Origin: Adenophora triphylla var. japonica
Lineage: Eukaryota; Streptophyta; Magnoliopsida; Asterales; Campanulaceae
DNA length: 64,000 nt
Assembly (NCBI GenBank): GCA_022495995.1
Contig: JAFEMH010000930.1
Location: 189,001-253,000, forward strand
Direction: 5' to 3'
The first letter of the stretch is position 1; each line of letters begins with the position of its first letter. A program made the position numbers and the translations under genes. Below the pieces are notes generated by a model. The model searched no databases. It worked only from the letters and a program-made list of their open reading frames with translations, and was not told the DNA's origin. Positions 31,819-42,010 of the stretch are shown in pieces.

Positions 31819-33083
31819 ATAGGTTATTTTTATCTTTGGTAATTCCTCGGTTTTTCCGGACATTTTATAGCAATTTGGTTACGTTTTGAGCTTATTATAG
31901 TTAAATTGCTATATTTTGTATTATTTAGGAAACATTGTAATAGGAGAGATTATTATTGGTATTTTTATTGTAATATGAGGCAATGGTGTTTTGGAGAGGC
32001 TAGTCAGAAAGTCAACATTCAACGAGTCAAGTCAACTGAAGGTCCAAGGGTCAAAGTGCAAAACAGGGAAAGTTTCATGGACCAAGGAGCAGAAGGCTGG
32101 AAAGATGGAAATCAGGAAAAGGCACGGCTCGTGCTCCCTAGCACAAGTCGTGCCTCAATTCAGCATGAGCAACTATTTTAGCACGAGTCATTTCATGAGT
32201 GTAAAGGCATGGGAACGAGTCATTCCAATTAGCACGACTCGTGCCCCCAGCGTGTTTGTGACATCATCCTTGCCGCAGTTGTTGACGTTTTGGAAACTAT
32301 TTATTTTGATTTTTTTTTTCTTTCCTGGTTAATTTAGGTATAGAAAGGAAGTATAAATACTTATTTTGAGAACAGTTTTAGGGTTCGAACTTTATTTTTC
32401 TTAGAGAGATTTATTGATTTTCATGGAGAACTAAACCTTACTGCTTTGGATTTAATTATTGGAACCGTCTTGAAATTCAATTGAGGTTAATTTCTTTTCA
32501 TATCTTTTGTCATATTCATATTCTCTTCTATTCTTAATTGTTTGAATTAATTTTTAGGGTTTTTCAATTAGGCCGATTGTTAAATCTTGGTTATTGATTC
32601 ATTGCTAGAATCCCCTAAGATTGTGTCAATTTAGGGTTTCATAAGTAGCAACTTTATAGTTTATACATGTGTCATGGTAAATTGTGAAGAAGAAGAAAAT
32701 AGACAAGTATCTAATTAAAATAGCATTAGAACGTGTTATCGATCTTAATCTCTTAAATCGGAATCAATCGATATTGTGAATCTAGACTGTGTCAGTTAGG
32801 TTTAGGTATTGATTAGGTTATTAGTGAGTGTGTCACTGCTATTAACTAATATCAAAGGAAGAGATAAAGATTGAAATATATCTCGTGATCAAGTGAATAG
32901 GGTAAAAGTGAAAAGAGTTGATCGATGATATTTGAATGATAGTTGGGGAAAATAATTGATTCAAAGTGCTTTCCTTTAATTGTTTACAACTTAGTTTTAA
33001 TTCCCGTCTTAGGAATTTAATAAAAATCAAGCAGACCCCCAATCTTGTCAAGTGACAATTGTGCGAATAAATAACCGTTCTTC
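31819..33083 (+). repeat. LTR-like block (about 1265 bp)
   Basis: Starts TGATAGGTTATTTT at the TE-E breakpoint and could end CCGTTCTTCA at 33083, followed by TGGATTGACCCTGG (a possible but unmatched primer site). It has a plus-strand TATA box (GTATAAATAC, 32351-32360), and 100-230 bp upstream a series of GCACG-NNN-CGTGC dyads: 32122-32134, 32141-32153 (one arm changed), a half-copy at 32181 and 32232-32244. The leader-like sequence with an ATG-poor, AT-rich stretch follows. I infer an LTR; a second copy is not in the window. It could be the 5' LTR of TE-F after a large internal deletion. Confidence 0.5.
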
Positions 33084-33085
33084 AG

Positions 33086-34411
33086 TGGATTGACCCTGGA
33101 CTTCTCCTTGCTGCAACCAGAACCCGAGCCCATCAATAAGCCGTGGTACAACCAGATCTTCCAATACCTCAAGAACGGGGAAGCCACCATTAACGAGGAA
33201 GGCCAACTCAAAGAAGGAATCAAAGCCAAGAGCATCGTGGCCCTAAAACGCCTTGCCTCTCACTTTGTCATCCTTGGGGATATGCTATACAAAAAATGCT
33301 ACCAAGGACCGCTCCTACGCTGCATCAGCAAAGAAAAAGCAAACGAGCTCATGAATGAAGTCCACAATGGGGCTTGCGGCCCCCATATGAACGCCAGAGC
33401 CCTGATGCAGATCATTCTTCGAATGGGCTACTACTGGATCTCCATGGAGGCAGACTGCATCCACTTTGTCCAAAGCTGCGACAAGTGCCAACGGTTCTCC
33501 AACCTCAATCACCTTCCTCCTCATGATATTTACTGCATGACTACTCCCTGGCCCTTCGGCACTTGGGGAATCGACGTCATCGGGAAAATTGCTCCACCCG
33601 AAAGCAACAGCCACGAGTTCGTCTTGGTCGCCATCGACTACTTCACAAAATGGGTCGAAGCCAAGTCATACAAAGTGCTAACTTCCAAGAAGGTTGCACA
33701 TTTCCTCAAGGAAAACATCATATGCCGATACGGCATCCCGAACGAGGTCATATCAGACAACGGGTCCCACTTCGAAGGAGAATGCGACAGACTACTGGTC
33801 GAATTCAAGATCACACGCCACAAGTCTTCTCCCTACAGGCCGCAAACTAACGGCGCAGTAGAAGCAGCAAATAAGACTCTCGAAAGGATCATCCGAAAAA
33901 TGACCACACGAGGACGAGATTGGCTCGAAAGCTGAACCTGGTACTTTGGGGCTACCGAACATCAGTCAGAACAGCCACGGGAGAAACTCCATTTGCCCTA
34001 ACATACAGGATGGAAGCAATACTGCCCATTAAATTGGAAATTCCCTCACTCTGAGTGTTGCAGGAAAATGAGATCAACGAAGTCGAATGGATCCGAAGCC
34101 GACACGACAAACTGGCTCTGCTAGATGAGCACCGACTAAAGGCCATAGAGCATATCCAATCCTACCAAAGCAGAATGGCTAGATCTTTCGACAAGAAAGT
34201 CAAGTCCTGAGATATCAGAGAAGGTGATCTAGTACTCAAAGAAAAGCCTCCCACCTGAACCAACCCATTTGGAAAATGGGAACCAAGATGGATTGGCCCT
34301 TTCGTGGTTCAAAATATCTTCTCCGGAGGTGCCATGAAGCTGACAGACCTAGATGGCAATCCCTTCATGAATCCAGTCAACGGAAGCAAACTCCGCAGAT
34401 ACTTCGCCTAA
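33086..34411 (+). pseudogene. TE-F Tat-like integrase
   Basis: The 5' end is truncated at the junction with the LTR-like block. 33090-33935 is open and holds the linker (LKNGEATINEEG), the zinc region with CDKCQRF, and all three catalytic residues: Asp in TWGIDVIGK, Asp in ISDNGSHFEG and Glu in GAVEAANK. After a frameshift near 33930 the C-terminal domain continues (TATGETPFALTYRMEA, REGDLVLKEK, KWEPRWIGPFVV) with TGA codons near 34052, 34209 and 34257, and ends LRRYFA at 34411. Close to the TE-H integrase by eye, but much less damaged. Confidence 0.88.
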
Positions 34412-34869
34412 AGAAGATCAAATTTTCATCTCCCGTCACTCATTGTAACGTCGAACTACGCAGACCTGAGCCCTTCAGTCATGGGGGAACGTAGGCAGCC
34501 TTAATTAGTTCGGTCTAAAAATACACAAAGTCTAAAAATACACAAAAACTAAAAATTTGGATGCCACCAAGGCTCAGATCAATCCAAATGCAAAATCCAA
34601 AAATGGATGTCGTCAAGGCTCAGACTGCTTTAGTCCACAAATACAACAGAAAGGTCCAAAGCTGGACGCCGCCAAGGTTCAAACAAAAAGCAAACAAGAG
34701 ATCTTGTATCTCGACAAAGCTTTAAAAGTAAATCACAAATCACTAACGGTACAACATTTCTTGATGAGTACAAGCACGGTCTACTCTCAAGCTCACAACA
34801 TGCTAAAAGACAGCTTAATACATTTAACAAATAATGTGTCTGTAATGCAATGAATGGATACTTAGGAGG
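34412..34869 (+). other. TE-F post-integrase noncoding segment with conserved stem-loop
   Basis: No gene. 34449-34521 is the conserved block starting TCGAACTACG and ending CGTAGGCAGCC, then TTCGGTCTAAAAA; the same block in inverse orientation is at 46971-47045 in TE-H. It is followed by three loose repeats of GGATG(C/T)C...CAAGG(C/T)TCA (34559, 34606, 34664). Confidence 0.65.
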
Positions 34870-36348
34870 TCATTCCGCGCTACTCGCGCTTGTCCCCTCG
34901 CCGTTCTTCCCTTTCTTCCCTTGTCCCCGGCGAGTCTTCTTTTGCTCCAAGCGAGCCAACTCTGTCTCTCTCATTTCGAGATTAGGGCTCCTCCTCGTAT
35001 AGTCAAACAATCCAGCAGCTCGCAGAGCTTCATTTGTTCGTGCCTCGACGCAAATCTCCTCCCTACGAGTCTGCAAAAGGGGACCTCTCTCCGTCAGTCG
35101 ATCAAATCTGATCTCGTAGTCAAATAAAGCGTCTCCCATCACATTCTGAGGGTTAGACCAGGCTTCGGCACTTCTAAGGCTATAGCTGAGATGGAAACCT
35201 TGCCCCAGAATCGCTTCACGTCTGCTTCCCAAAACCACTTGGGACTGCCCGACATGCTGCTCGTACCAATCCAGGTACTCGGTGGTCAACACAACACTCT
35301 CCCGACGTCGAATGAGTACCACAGGAGGGAAAGTGGAATACTTCTATACCCTCAGAAAATACAGAAATACGCCTGAATCTGCCATGCAGAGAGAAGCTAC
35401 CTCCACAGTGGCAATGTCACCCAATCTCAGTAAAGGCTCCTGCCTCATCCCGAACTGTCGGGAAACATGGGACGGAATATAGAAGGAGGACCAAGACAAA
35501 CCTGTAACTTTGATAACATAGGAACCTTCCTGAAAGGCCCTCCTAGTCTCAATCCCCCAGTGAGGAACCCACCAACAAATCTGATGCGTACCAAGCCGTG
35601 CCATCCATCTCTCCCAGGTGGACTGATCCATATCCAATACAAAAGGCCGCTGAGCAAATATCCACAGACTAAAAGACGTCGGAGACTCGGGCATGGCTTG
35701 AAGCCTCTCTCGCAACCACAAGGTGAGCAAAACAGGGCTTCCCCCTCTCATGAACCTATCCTCAGTCGCCAGGCGATCAATACCGTGAAGGATTTCCCCC
35801 AGCACCAACGGAGCAATATCATCCCCGGCTCGACAGTGTCCTACCACATCTAGCAAAGCGCCGTCATATATCCCAAGGGAGCTGACCATGAAAAGCATTG
35901 CTATCACGCACAAAGCAAATGCATCCCACGAGATGTCACTCTTGTCATCACTCATAAATCGCTCAGGCGGCGCAGAAATGTCAATATGACCAGAATCAAA
36001 AGTCATACCCTGCACTTCTTCCAATGAAATCCGAAGAAAGCATGCGAACTTCACGCTCACGGCCGCACCATCGATCAAAGGAAGCGAGATGGCCTCTTCC
36101 TTCGGTCCTCCAATCAAAGCCCAAAAATCCTCAAAGGTAGGCGTGACCTCATTGTAGGAGAAGCTATACACTTGCCTCATAACATCCTAGAACCTCGCAG
36201 CAGCCCGCAACAATTCCCAATCAGGAACTAACTCATTAAGGGACCAAACCGAGCAGAGTCGAAATCTCACCTCAAAAGCCCGTTTATTGTGCCTCATATG
36301 GTGCCTCATCCAAATTTTGAGCCATTCAAGGAAGTATGCTCGCCTCTC
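34870..36348 (-). pseudogene. TE-F antisense ORF, DUF7745-like
   Basis: Minus-strand frame, open except for two in-frame TAG codons (about 36188-36190 and 35344-35346). It runs from the TE-G junction (RAYFLEWLKIWMRHH) through YNEVTPTFEDFWALIGG, a hydrophobic helical part (SLGIYDGALLDVVGHC), WMARLGTHQICWWVPHWG and SRQFGMRQEP to a basic tail (KKTRRGQGKKGK) and a stop at 34870. The pattern resembles the plant-retrotransposon family I know as DUF7745, itself reminiscent of plant mobile domains. Homologous sequence is on the plus strand of TE-H at about 45.25-46.75 kb. Function unknown. The N-terminus and promoter were removed by the TE-G LTR. Confidence 0.7.
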
Positions 36349-37737
36349 TGAATGAACGCTCGCCCGAAAGAAAAATCACTTTTGTTTTTGAATGTGATGA
36401 TAGATTTTGTAAATTTCGGTTTTGGGAGTCGCCACGCCGTTTTTAAAGGAAAACATTGAAAAACCTATTTTTAAGAGTATTTTGGGTTCGGGAGTCTGGT
36501 TACGTGTTTGGGAAGAACTAGAGAGTTCACCCAACACGCCTCTTTCGAGACTTTCAATCAACGTTGGACAATTTTGGACATTCAAAGTGTGTGTGCAATA
36601 TGTGTCGATGAGCAAAGCATGCGAATTTGGCATTTCATTGATAATATGAAGACTGGGTACAACTTGTGAGCCATGACAGGGGGACACACCCTTTATATAT
36701 TATGATTTTCATGACAAGGCAGAAGGTTTAAGACAATCTGCCCAGAGAGCTCTGATGTCGTCCGACACAGGACCTCCCAGAAAGAGGGTGTCGCATGACA
36801 TGATGTCTCATGGTCAGATTGTCTTTTACAATGACCAAGCTATTCTGGAACTGGAATGACATTTATTTGACTCATTGAAGACACTATTTGAAGGTCTAAG
36901 TTCAGTTTGGGATTGACGGGAGTGAGCAAAGTCACGATAGACTTTGAATGATACGGATGTCATATGACATAGAACATCCGAAGTTATTCATGTCATATGG
37001 CAAACCGCCTCCAATAAATTGCACCCAAACAGACCATAGGCATTCCAAATAGTGGCTTATGAGCCAAAAATACCAAGTAAGGCTTTGAGTTACAAGAGGG
37101 ATTAAATCTGGCAGATCTGAAATCCAAGAATGGCTTTATAGCCTTCTGGGAGCCCCATATCGTATGACACAGGATCTCCAGAGAGTCCTGTGTCGTCCGA
37201 CAGGAGTGGCCTGTAAAAGTGCCCTTCAGTCTGTTTGATTCCCCTTTATTTCTCAAAGCAAACCAAGCATCTTTATTGACTGTAAGCAGTATTAAAATAG
37301 TAATATGTGAGTATTATGGGAGGATCACATGGCTTTAGTGGCCAAATGTGATGAATCACATGTTTTTGGCCACTTTGAAGTAGCCATCACCTCCTAACTC
37401 AATGCAAATGCTTAAAGATTGAAACTTTATTGATGCTAATATGACCAAATGTCCAGATCTGAGGTGGGGAGAAGTGAATATTGAAGATCCACTTCTCCAC
37501 CACCTTTATCATGCAAAAATCCCGATTTTTACATAATATTGGAGCAAGTATGCATGCAAAGGTAATATGAATGTATTAAAAGGCTATTAAAAGAGAGAGG
37601 AGGGTTTAGTGGCTACCTATTGTAGTCCACAAGGTAAGATCACCAGTAGTATGGTGTCCACCCCTTCTACACACCAACAAGGAGGGCTTCTTTGGACCTT
37701 GACTTTGAAGTATGTGTGTGTGTGAGGAGGGACATGA

Positions 37738-37773
<36 letters not shown>

Positions 37774-38105
37774 CTCTTTTTGGGCAGAGTTTCCCCTCTA
37801 TTATACTGATCCTCCCAAACCTCTCTTCAAGTCCCTTTAAAATGGTCAGCCATGCCTTGTATTTATAGGCAGGCTAATGGGAAGGCCTAGGTCGTCCGAC
37901 AGGGGCAGTTAAACCGCCTTAGTGTCTTCTCATGTCGGACGACAGCGTACACCTTTTTGGCATACTGGGCCGAATGGCTGGCAGGCCCAATGGGTTGGAT
38001 GGGCTGTGGGATAATTGGACTTAATATTGCTTCTTTTGCAATTATGTAAGCCCAAAAATCAATTAAAGTGGACCCAAAACATGGGTTCGGGTCGGGGTAC
38101 TCACA
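36349..38105 (-). repeat. TE-G 3' LTR (about 1757 bp)
   Basis: The right end ACTCACA at 38105 corresponds to ACTTACA in TE-A and TE-H. The left end TGAATGAACG at 36349 is where the TE-F ORF stops. GAGTCGCCACGCCG at 36427-36440 matches the TE-A LTR. It contains TGTCGTCCGACA dyads, a (TG)n/(AG)n microsatellite (37713-37772) and a minus-strand TATA box (plus GTATTTATAG, 37859-37868). Confidence 0.75.
36756..37944 (-). promoter_or_regulatory. TE-G LTR dyads upstream of the TATA box and within the LTR
   Basis: TGTCGTCCGACA or close variants occur at 36756-36767, 36789-36800 (TGTCGCATGACA), 36957-36970 (perfect palindrome ATGTCATATGACAT), 37191-37202, 37890-37901 and, inverted, 37933-37944 (TGTCGGACGACA). 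The copy at 37890 lies 21 bp upstream of the TATA box in the element's direction. The basic form is pentamers TGTCG and CGACA with a 2-bp spacer. Confidence 0.6.
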
Positions 38106-38232
38106 GAGCCCCTCGGCGACGTCACTTCCACGGGAAGTGGGGTCGTCGATAAAAAAGAGAATCCCGAGCCGGACACGAATGGCAGGGAAAGAGATGACCA
38201 AGATGGTCTAGTAGCTGGACCTCTTATGAAGA
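38106..38232 (-). other. TE-G polypurine tract and 3' internal end
   Basis: Minus strand GAGGGGCTC directly before the LTR is the polypurine tract. The ACGTC-rich block after it (38114-38160) matches 40298-40350 of TE-H. The last 5 bp (38228-38232, GAAGA) are the TE-H target duplication. Confidence 0.75.
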
Positions 38233-40289
38233 TGAAATTACCCGGGCTCGCGCGATGCGAAGGCGGTTGTCTTTTGCGGGGTGTTGGTGTCTGAGACCTC
38301 GCTTCATGGGAAGGAACAAAATGAGGAGTCGCCACGCGATTTTTGTATTTTGAGCCCAAACGTTGAGAAACGGCTATTGTGAAAAGGTGTCGTTTTTATT
38401 GGTAGCAAAAACTTAGGAAAAGGCTTTTTTTGAAAAAGGGGATCATTTTTATTGGCAGCAAAAACGAGTAAAAAGCTTTTTAGTACCAGAGATTGTTAGG
38501 TTCGGAGGTCAAGTTACGTTTCGGGTAGAGTATGACGAGATCGCCCGAAACGCCTCGCATGACGAGTCTTTCTACCTTTCTCGAAATCGTGTGTGTGTGT
38601 GTGTGTCTTTTGAAATGGGGGCTTGAATGACAAGCTTAATCTTGGTTTGAGTGACAAACGTTGATTAGGTGACTTTTGAAAAGACGAGCGTTTGAATGAC
38701 AAATGTCGGTTTGAGATAGAAATGAGCGTTTGCGTGGCAAACGTCGATTTTGAGCTTGAAATGACCGTTTGCGTGGCAAACGTCGATTTTGAGTTTGAAA
38801 TGAGCGTTTGCGTGGCAAACGTCGATTTTGAGTTTGAAATGAGCGTTTGCGTGGCAAACGTCGATTTTGAGTTTGAAAAGGAGTTCGAAGGTCGAACTCC
38901 GGTTTTTTGAACCGAGAATGTCATTGTTAACGATTTTTACGGGAAAAATGCGTATTAAATGATTTTAAGTGTCAAATGGCGGCTTTTAGTTTAAAGATGA
39001 GCGTTTGGAGGCCAAACATCATTTCACGCGTTTTGAAAGAGAGTTCGACAGACGAACTCCGGTTTTGAACCGGGCATTACATTGTTAACGATTTTTACGA
39101 GAAAAATGCGTATTAAATGATATGCGATCAACGAATCGGGTTGCGACTCGGACTTTTGAAAAGTAAATACTATCACAATCCAAACGGATCGGACTTGTAA
39201 ATGACAGTATTTAAAGCGGTGTCAACGGAATCAAACGATCCGGATTCGTAAATGACGATCAACGAGGCCAAACGGCTCGGAATTGTAAATGACGATCAAC
39301 GAGGCCAAACGGCTCGGAATTGTAAATGACATGAAAGTAAACGGAACGGGGTCGGAACGCCGTTTTAACCCGTGATTACTTCTCTTACGGAAAGAGAAGA
39401 GGATCGAGGGGCTAAAACGTATCGGACCCCGTTAGACGGAGGCGTCTACATTTTGATAACGACGTCCGAAACAGTTATAGCGACTGGCGCGTAAACCGAG
39501 ACGGAACGGAAGATTCAGAGAGAGGGAGTTATACATATGGCTAGGGTCGACTCCTTTGGCTCGGGAGGTGTGTACGGGACACGGAAAGTGATTCGAAAGG
39601 TTGTTTCGAAGTTGTAGGGTGCGTATTTGATCGAAATACGAAGGTTTCACGCGAATCGAGACAAAACGGGAGCTCGGGAGGGGTGAAAACCAGTTTGGAC
39701 CGTGGGGTATGTGATTTTTTGGTGTTAAAATCCCTCTTGCCTTTGGCAGCAACTTCTATTTATAGGGTGAAAATTGCAGTAGGAGTCCGGCCGGACTTGG
39801 ACTGACTTTCAGGGGTTTTGGGGATTTTGGAAATCTGGGGACTTCTTTGGCAATTTCGGGAAAAGTGCACAAAGTGAGTCCGTGGGACTAGGCTTGCAAA
39901 CCAGGGGTATTTTGGTCTTTTGGCCTTGATTTGTGATTGACGAGTGACTAGAGGGAGGTGGCATGCGGGACACGTGTCCCGTGACTCACCGTAAGTGTGG
40001 GAGTTCGTTCCCCGGTCCCGGTTTTGTCCGTTTTTAAAATAACAATCAGGAAATGTCCGAAACGCCCGGAAAGTGCCGGAAAATGCATTTTTCGTGTGGA
40101 AAGCCATACTTTTACGTGAGATGTCACGTGCTAAGTACGGTTCGACGTCGGGATGCACGGGCGATCCGGACGTCTCGTTGGCACAGCAACGGGGAGTTTA
40201 ACGAGTTCCGGTTAACCTAGAGCGGGCCAGTTAACGGATTTCGGTTAACTTTCTGACGGATTTGGACGATCCGGATTTGGGTACTTACA
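38233..40289 (-). repeat. TE-H 3' LTR (2057 bp)
   Basis: TGAAATTACCCGG to GGGTACTTACA. It contains four copies of a 39-bp unit with CGTTTG-N5-CAAACG dyads (38720-38876), two copies of a 37-bp unit (about 39255-39328), a minus-strand TATA box (39756-39765) and the palindrome AGTCCGGCCGGACT (39784-39797) 18 bp upstream of it. A degenerate second dyad lies at 39877-39889. Confidence 0.95.
39756..39889 (-). promoter_or_regulatory. TE-H LTR promoter (3' copy): TATA and GTCCG dyad
   Basis: Minus CTATAAATAG at 39756-39765; AGTCCGGCCGGACT at 39784-39797; degenerate AGTCC-GTG-GGACT at 39877-39889. The same arrangement is in the 5' LTR at 60815-60824, 60843-60856 and 60932-60944. Confidence 0.6.
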
Positions 40290-40500
40290 GTTAGCCCCTC
40301 AGCGACGTCTCCTCCGAAGGAGGTGGGGTCGTTGAAAAAGATAAGGATCCAAATCGGGATGCCTTACTTTGAAGGAGACCTATGCGGTCAGCTGGCTGGA
40401 CCCTAAGCGAAAAGGATTCCTACGTATCCCGAGCGGGAATCAAGCCGATCGTAGTTCGAAAAGGGGAAAGGGCCGCGCCTGGGGACCTTGACCTGAGCGA
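40290..40500 (-). other. TE-H polypurine tract and conserved CTACG stem-loop near the 3' LTR
   Basis: Minus GAGGGGCTAA next to the LTR is the polypurine tract. 40414-40458 holds the conserved block (plus strand GGATTCCTACG ... CGTAGTTCGA). The outer stem is CTACG with CGTAG, the inner TCCC with GGGA. TE-G has the same block at 61357-61403. No gene. Confidence 0.65.
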
Positions 40501-41520
40501 GACTGTTAGGAGGCGTCTAAACCTGGATGAGACCATTCGCTAGGTACCTGTACCTGAATGGAGACTATTGGGAGGCGTCTAAACCTGGATGGAGACTGTT
40601 AGGAGGCGTCTGAACCTGGGACTTCTGAAACCTTCGAGGGCGTGTGGCGCCTCAAACCGGAGTTGCGATGTTGACGAGGGCTTTCGTGCCTCGGGTGCTG
40701 GGCTTATTGCTATTGCCGGTTTTATCCTGCTGGGGATGAGCGTTCGGGCTTACTTGGATGGCCGAAGAGGGATTGTTGCAAGGCGTTCGTACCTTGGGGT
40801 TCGGGCTTATTGCTGTTGCCGGAGATGACTATTTGCAAGGCGTTCGTACCTTGGGGTTCGGGCTTATTGCTGTTGCCGGAGATGACATATTTACAAGGCC
40901 TTCGTACCTTGGGGTTCGGGCTTATTGCTGTTGCCGGAGATGACATATTTGCAAGGCGTTCGTACCTTGGGGTTTGGGCTTATTGCTGTTGCCGGTTTTA
41001 TCCTGCTGGGGATGAGCGTTCGGGCTTACTTGGATGGCCGAAGAGGGATTGTTGCAAGGCGTTCGTACCTTGGGGTTCGGGCTTATTGCTGTTGCCGGAG
41101 ATGACTATTTGCAAGGCGTTCGTACCTTGGGGTTCGGGCTTATTGCTGTTGCCGGAGATGACTGGCGAAGGTCTCGATAAGAGAGTGGAGGTCGGACCGC
41201 GAAGGTCGGGATTAACTGTTTGAGATCGGACCGTGAAAGGTCGCGATTGAGAATTGGAATCGGACCGTGAAAGGTCGCGATTGAGAATTGGAATCGGACC
41301 GTGAAAGGTCGCGATTGAGAATTGGAATCGGACCGTGAAAGGTCGTGATTGAGGATTAGAATCGGACCGTGAAAGGTCGCGATTGAGGATTGAAATCGGA
41401 CCGTGAAAGGTCGCGATTGAGGAAATCGGACCGTGAAAGGTCGCGATTGAGGATTGAAATCGGACCGTGAAAGGCCGCGATTGAGGATTGAAATCGGACC
41501 GTGAAAGGTCGCGATTTGAG
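40501..41520. repeat. TE-H tandem-repeat zone
   Basis: Three array types follow each other. First, loose repeats around GGAGGCGTCTAAACCTGG (40509, 40571, 40601). Second, six copies of a 57-58 bp unit starting GCAAGGCGTTCGTACC (40778-40968 and 41054-41165), embedded in a higher-order repeat of about 276 bp, because the block TTTTATCCTGCTGGGGATG occurs at 40719 and 40995. Third, nine copies of a 31-36 bp unit with TCGGACCGTGAAAGGTCG (41222-41515). The ORFs crossing it are repeat translations. Hypervariable repeat zones just upstream of the 3' LTR are known from Tat/Ogre elements as sources of satellites. Confidence 0.85.
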
Positions 41521-42010
41521 AGTTTAATGGTGAGGATCATTTAAATTTTAACGTCGGGAGACGGAATTGTAACTGAAATGTCCGGAGACATGGTTGAACG
41601 TTTGAATGTCAAACGTCAACTGGACTGAATTTAACATCAGGAGACGAAGCGTTAGTGAAAACTAACTGGGAATTTAACGTCTGGAGACGAACGTTAGTGA
41701 GAACTAACTGGGTTTTATCCTCGGGGGATAGGGCGTTAGAAATGTCTAACTGGGGGAAATTTTACACTTTCGGGGGCCAAAAGTGGTAAAATTGGAATTG
41801 CCAAAAGCTGAGGGGCAAAAGGGGCAAAAATTATTCTGGTGCAGTAAGAGTCCGGTCGGACTTTTACTGTTTTTCCAGAAACTTTTTAAATGCCGAGGCT
41901 GGGGAAAAAATGGCCATTCCTTCCATTGTTGCCGGCGAGAGAGGAGAGAAAAGAGAGAGAAATCCAACCCAAATTGCAAGGTTTGCTCGAATTTGTGAGG
42001 GAAAATCGCT
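41521..42010 (+). promoter_or_regulatory. TE-H antisense-gene promoter region
   Basis: Plus-strand region upstream of the PMD gene start. Elements: a CGTTTG-AATGT-CAAACG dyad (41599-41615), a GGGGCAAAAGGGGCAAAA block (41812-41829), the near-perfect dyad AGTCCGGTCGGACT (41849-41862), whose flanks extend the inverted repeat to about 28 bp, and, 20 bp on, an AT box TTTTTAAA (41883-41890). Both dyads also occur in the TE-H LTR. The leader to ATG 42011 is about 90-120 bp and contains a GA-rich tract (41936-41961). Confidence 0.55.

Larger units (their letters stand above)
36349..38232 (-). mobile_element. TE-G: outer Tat-like element, left part
   Basis: Minus-strand element whose 3' LTR (36349-38105) and first 127 internal bases lie here. 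It is then interrupted by TE-H (38233-61352) and resumes at 61353-64000, where it leaves the window. Evidence for continuity: the TE-H target duplication GAAGA at both junctions, and the fact that the two flanks together rebuild the order seen at the 3' end of TE-H (LTR end, GAGGGGCT tract, ACGTCGC block, CTACG stem-loop). It cut the antisense ORF of TE-F. Confidence 0.8.

Noticed and set aside
38514..38924. Ser/Thr-rich repeat protein in the TE-H LTR
   Set aside because: It lies on LTR tandem repeats, and the 5' LTR copy differs by one unit; no sign of coding selection.
40778..41165. Regular 57-bp repeats resembling a CRISPR array
   Set aside because: Units are joined head to tail without unique spacers, inside a plant retrotransposon; this is a tandem repeat.
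40810..41540. Long repetitive ORFs on both strands (Gly/Leu-rich and Ser/Arg/Pro-rich)
   Set aside because: They only translate tandem repeats and are open because unit lengths keep frames free of stops.
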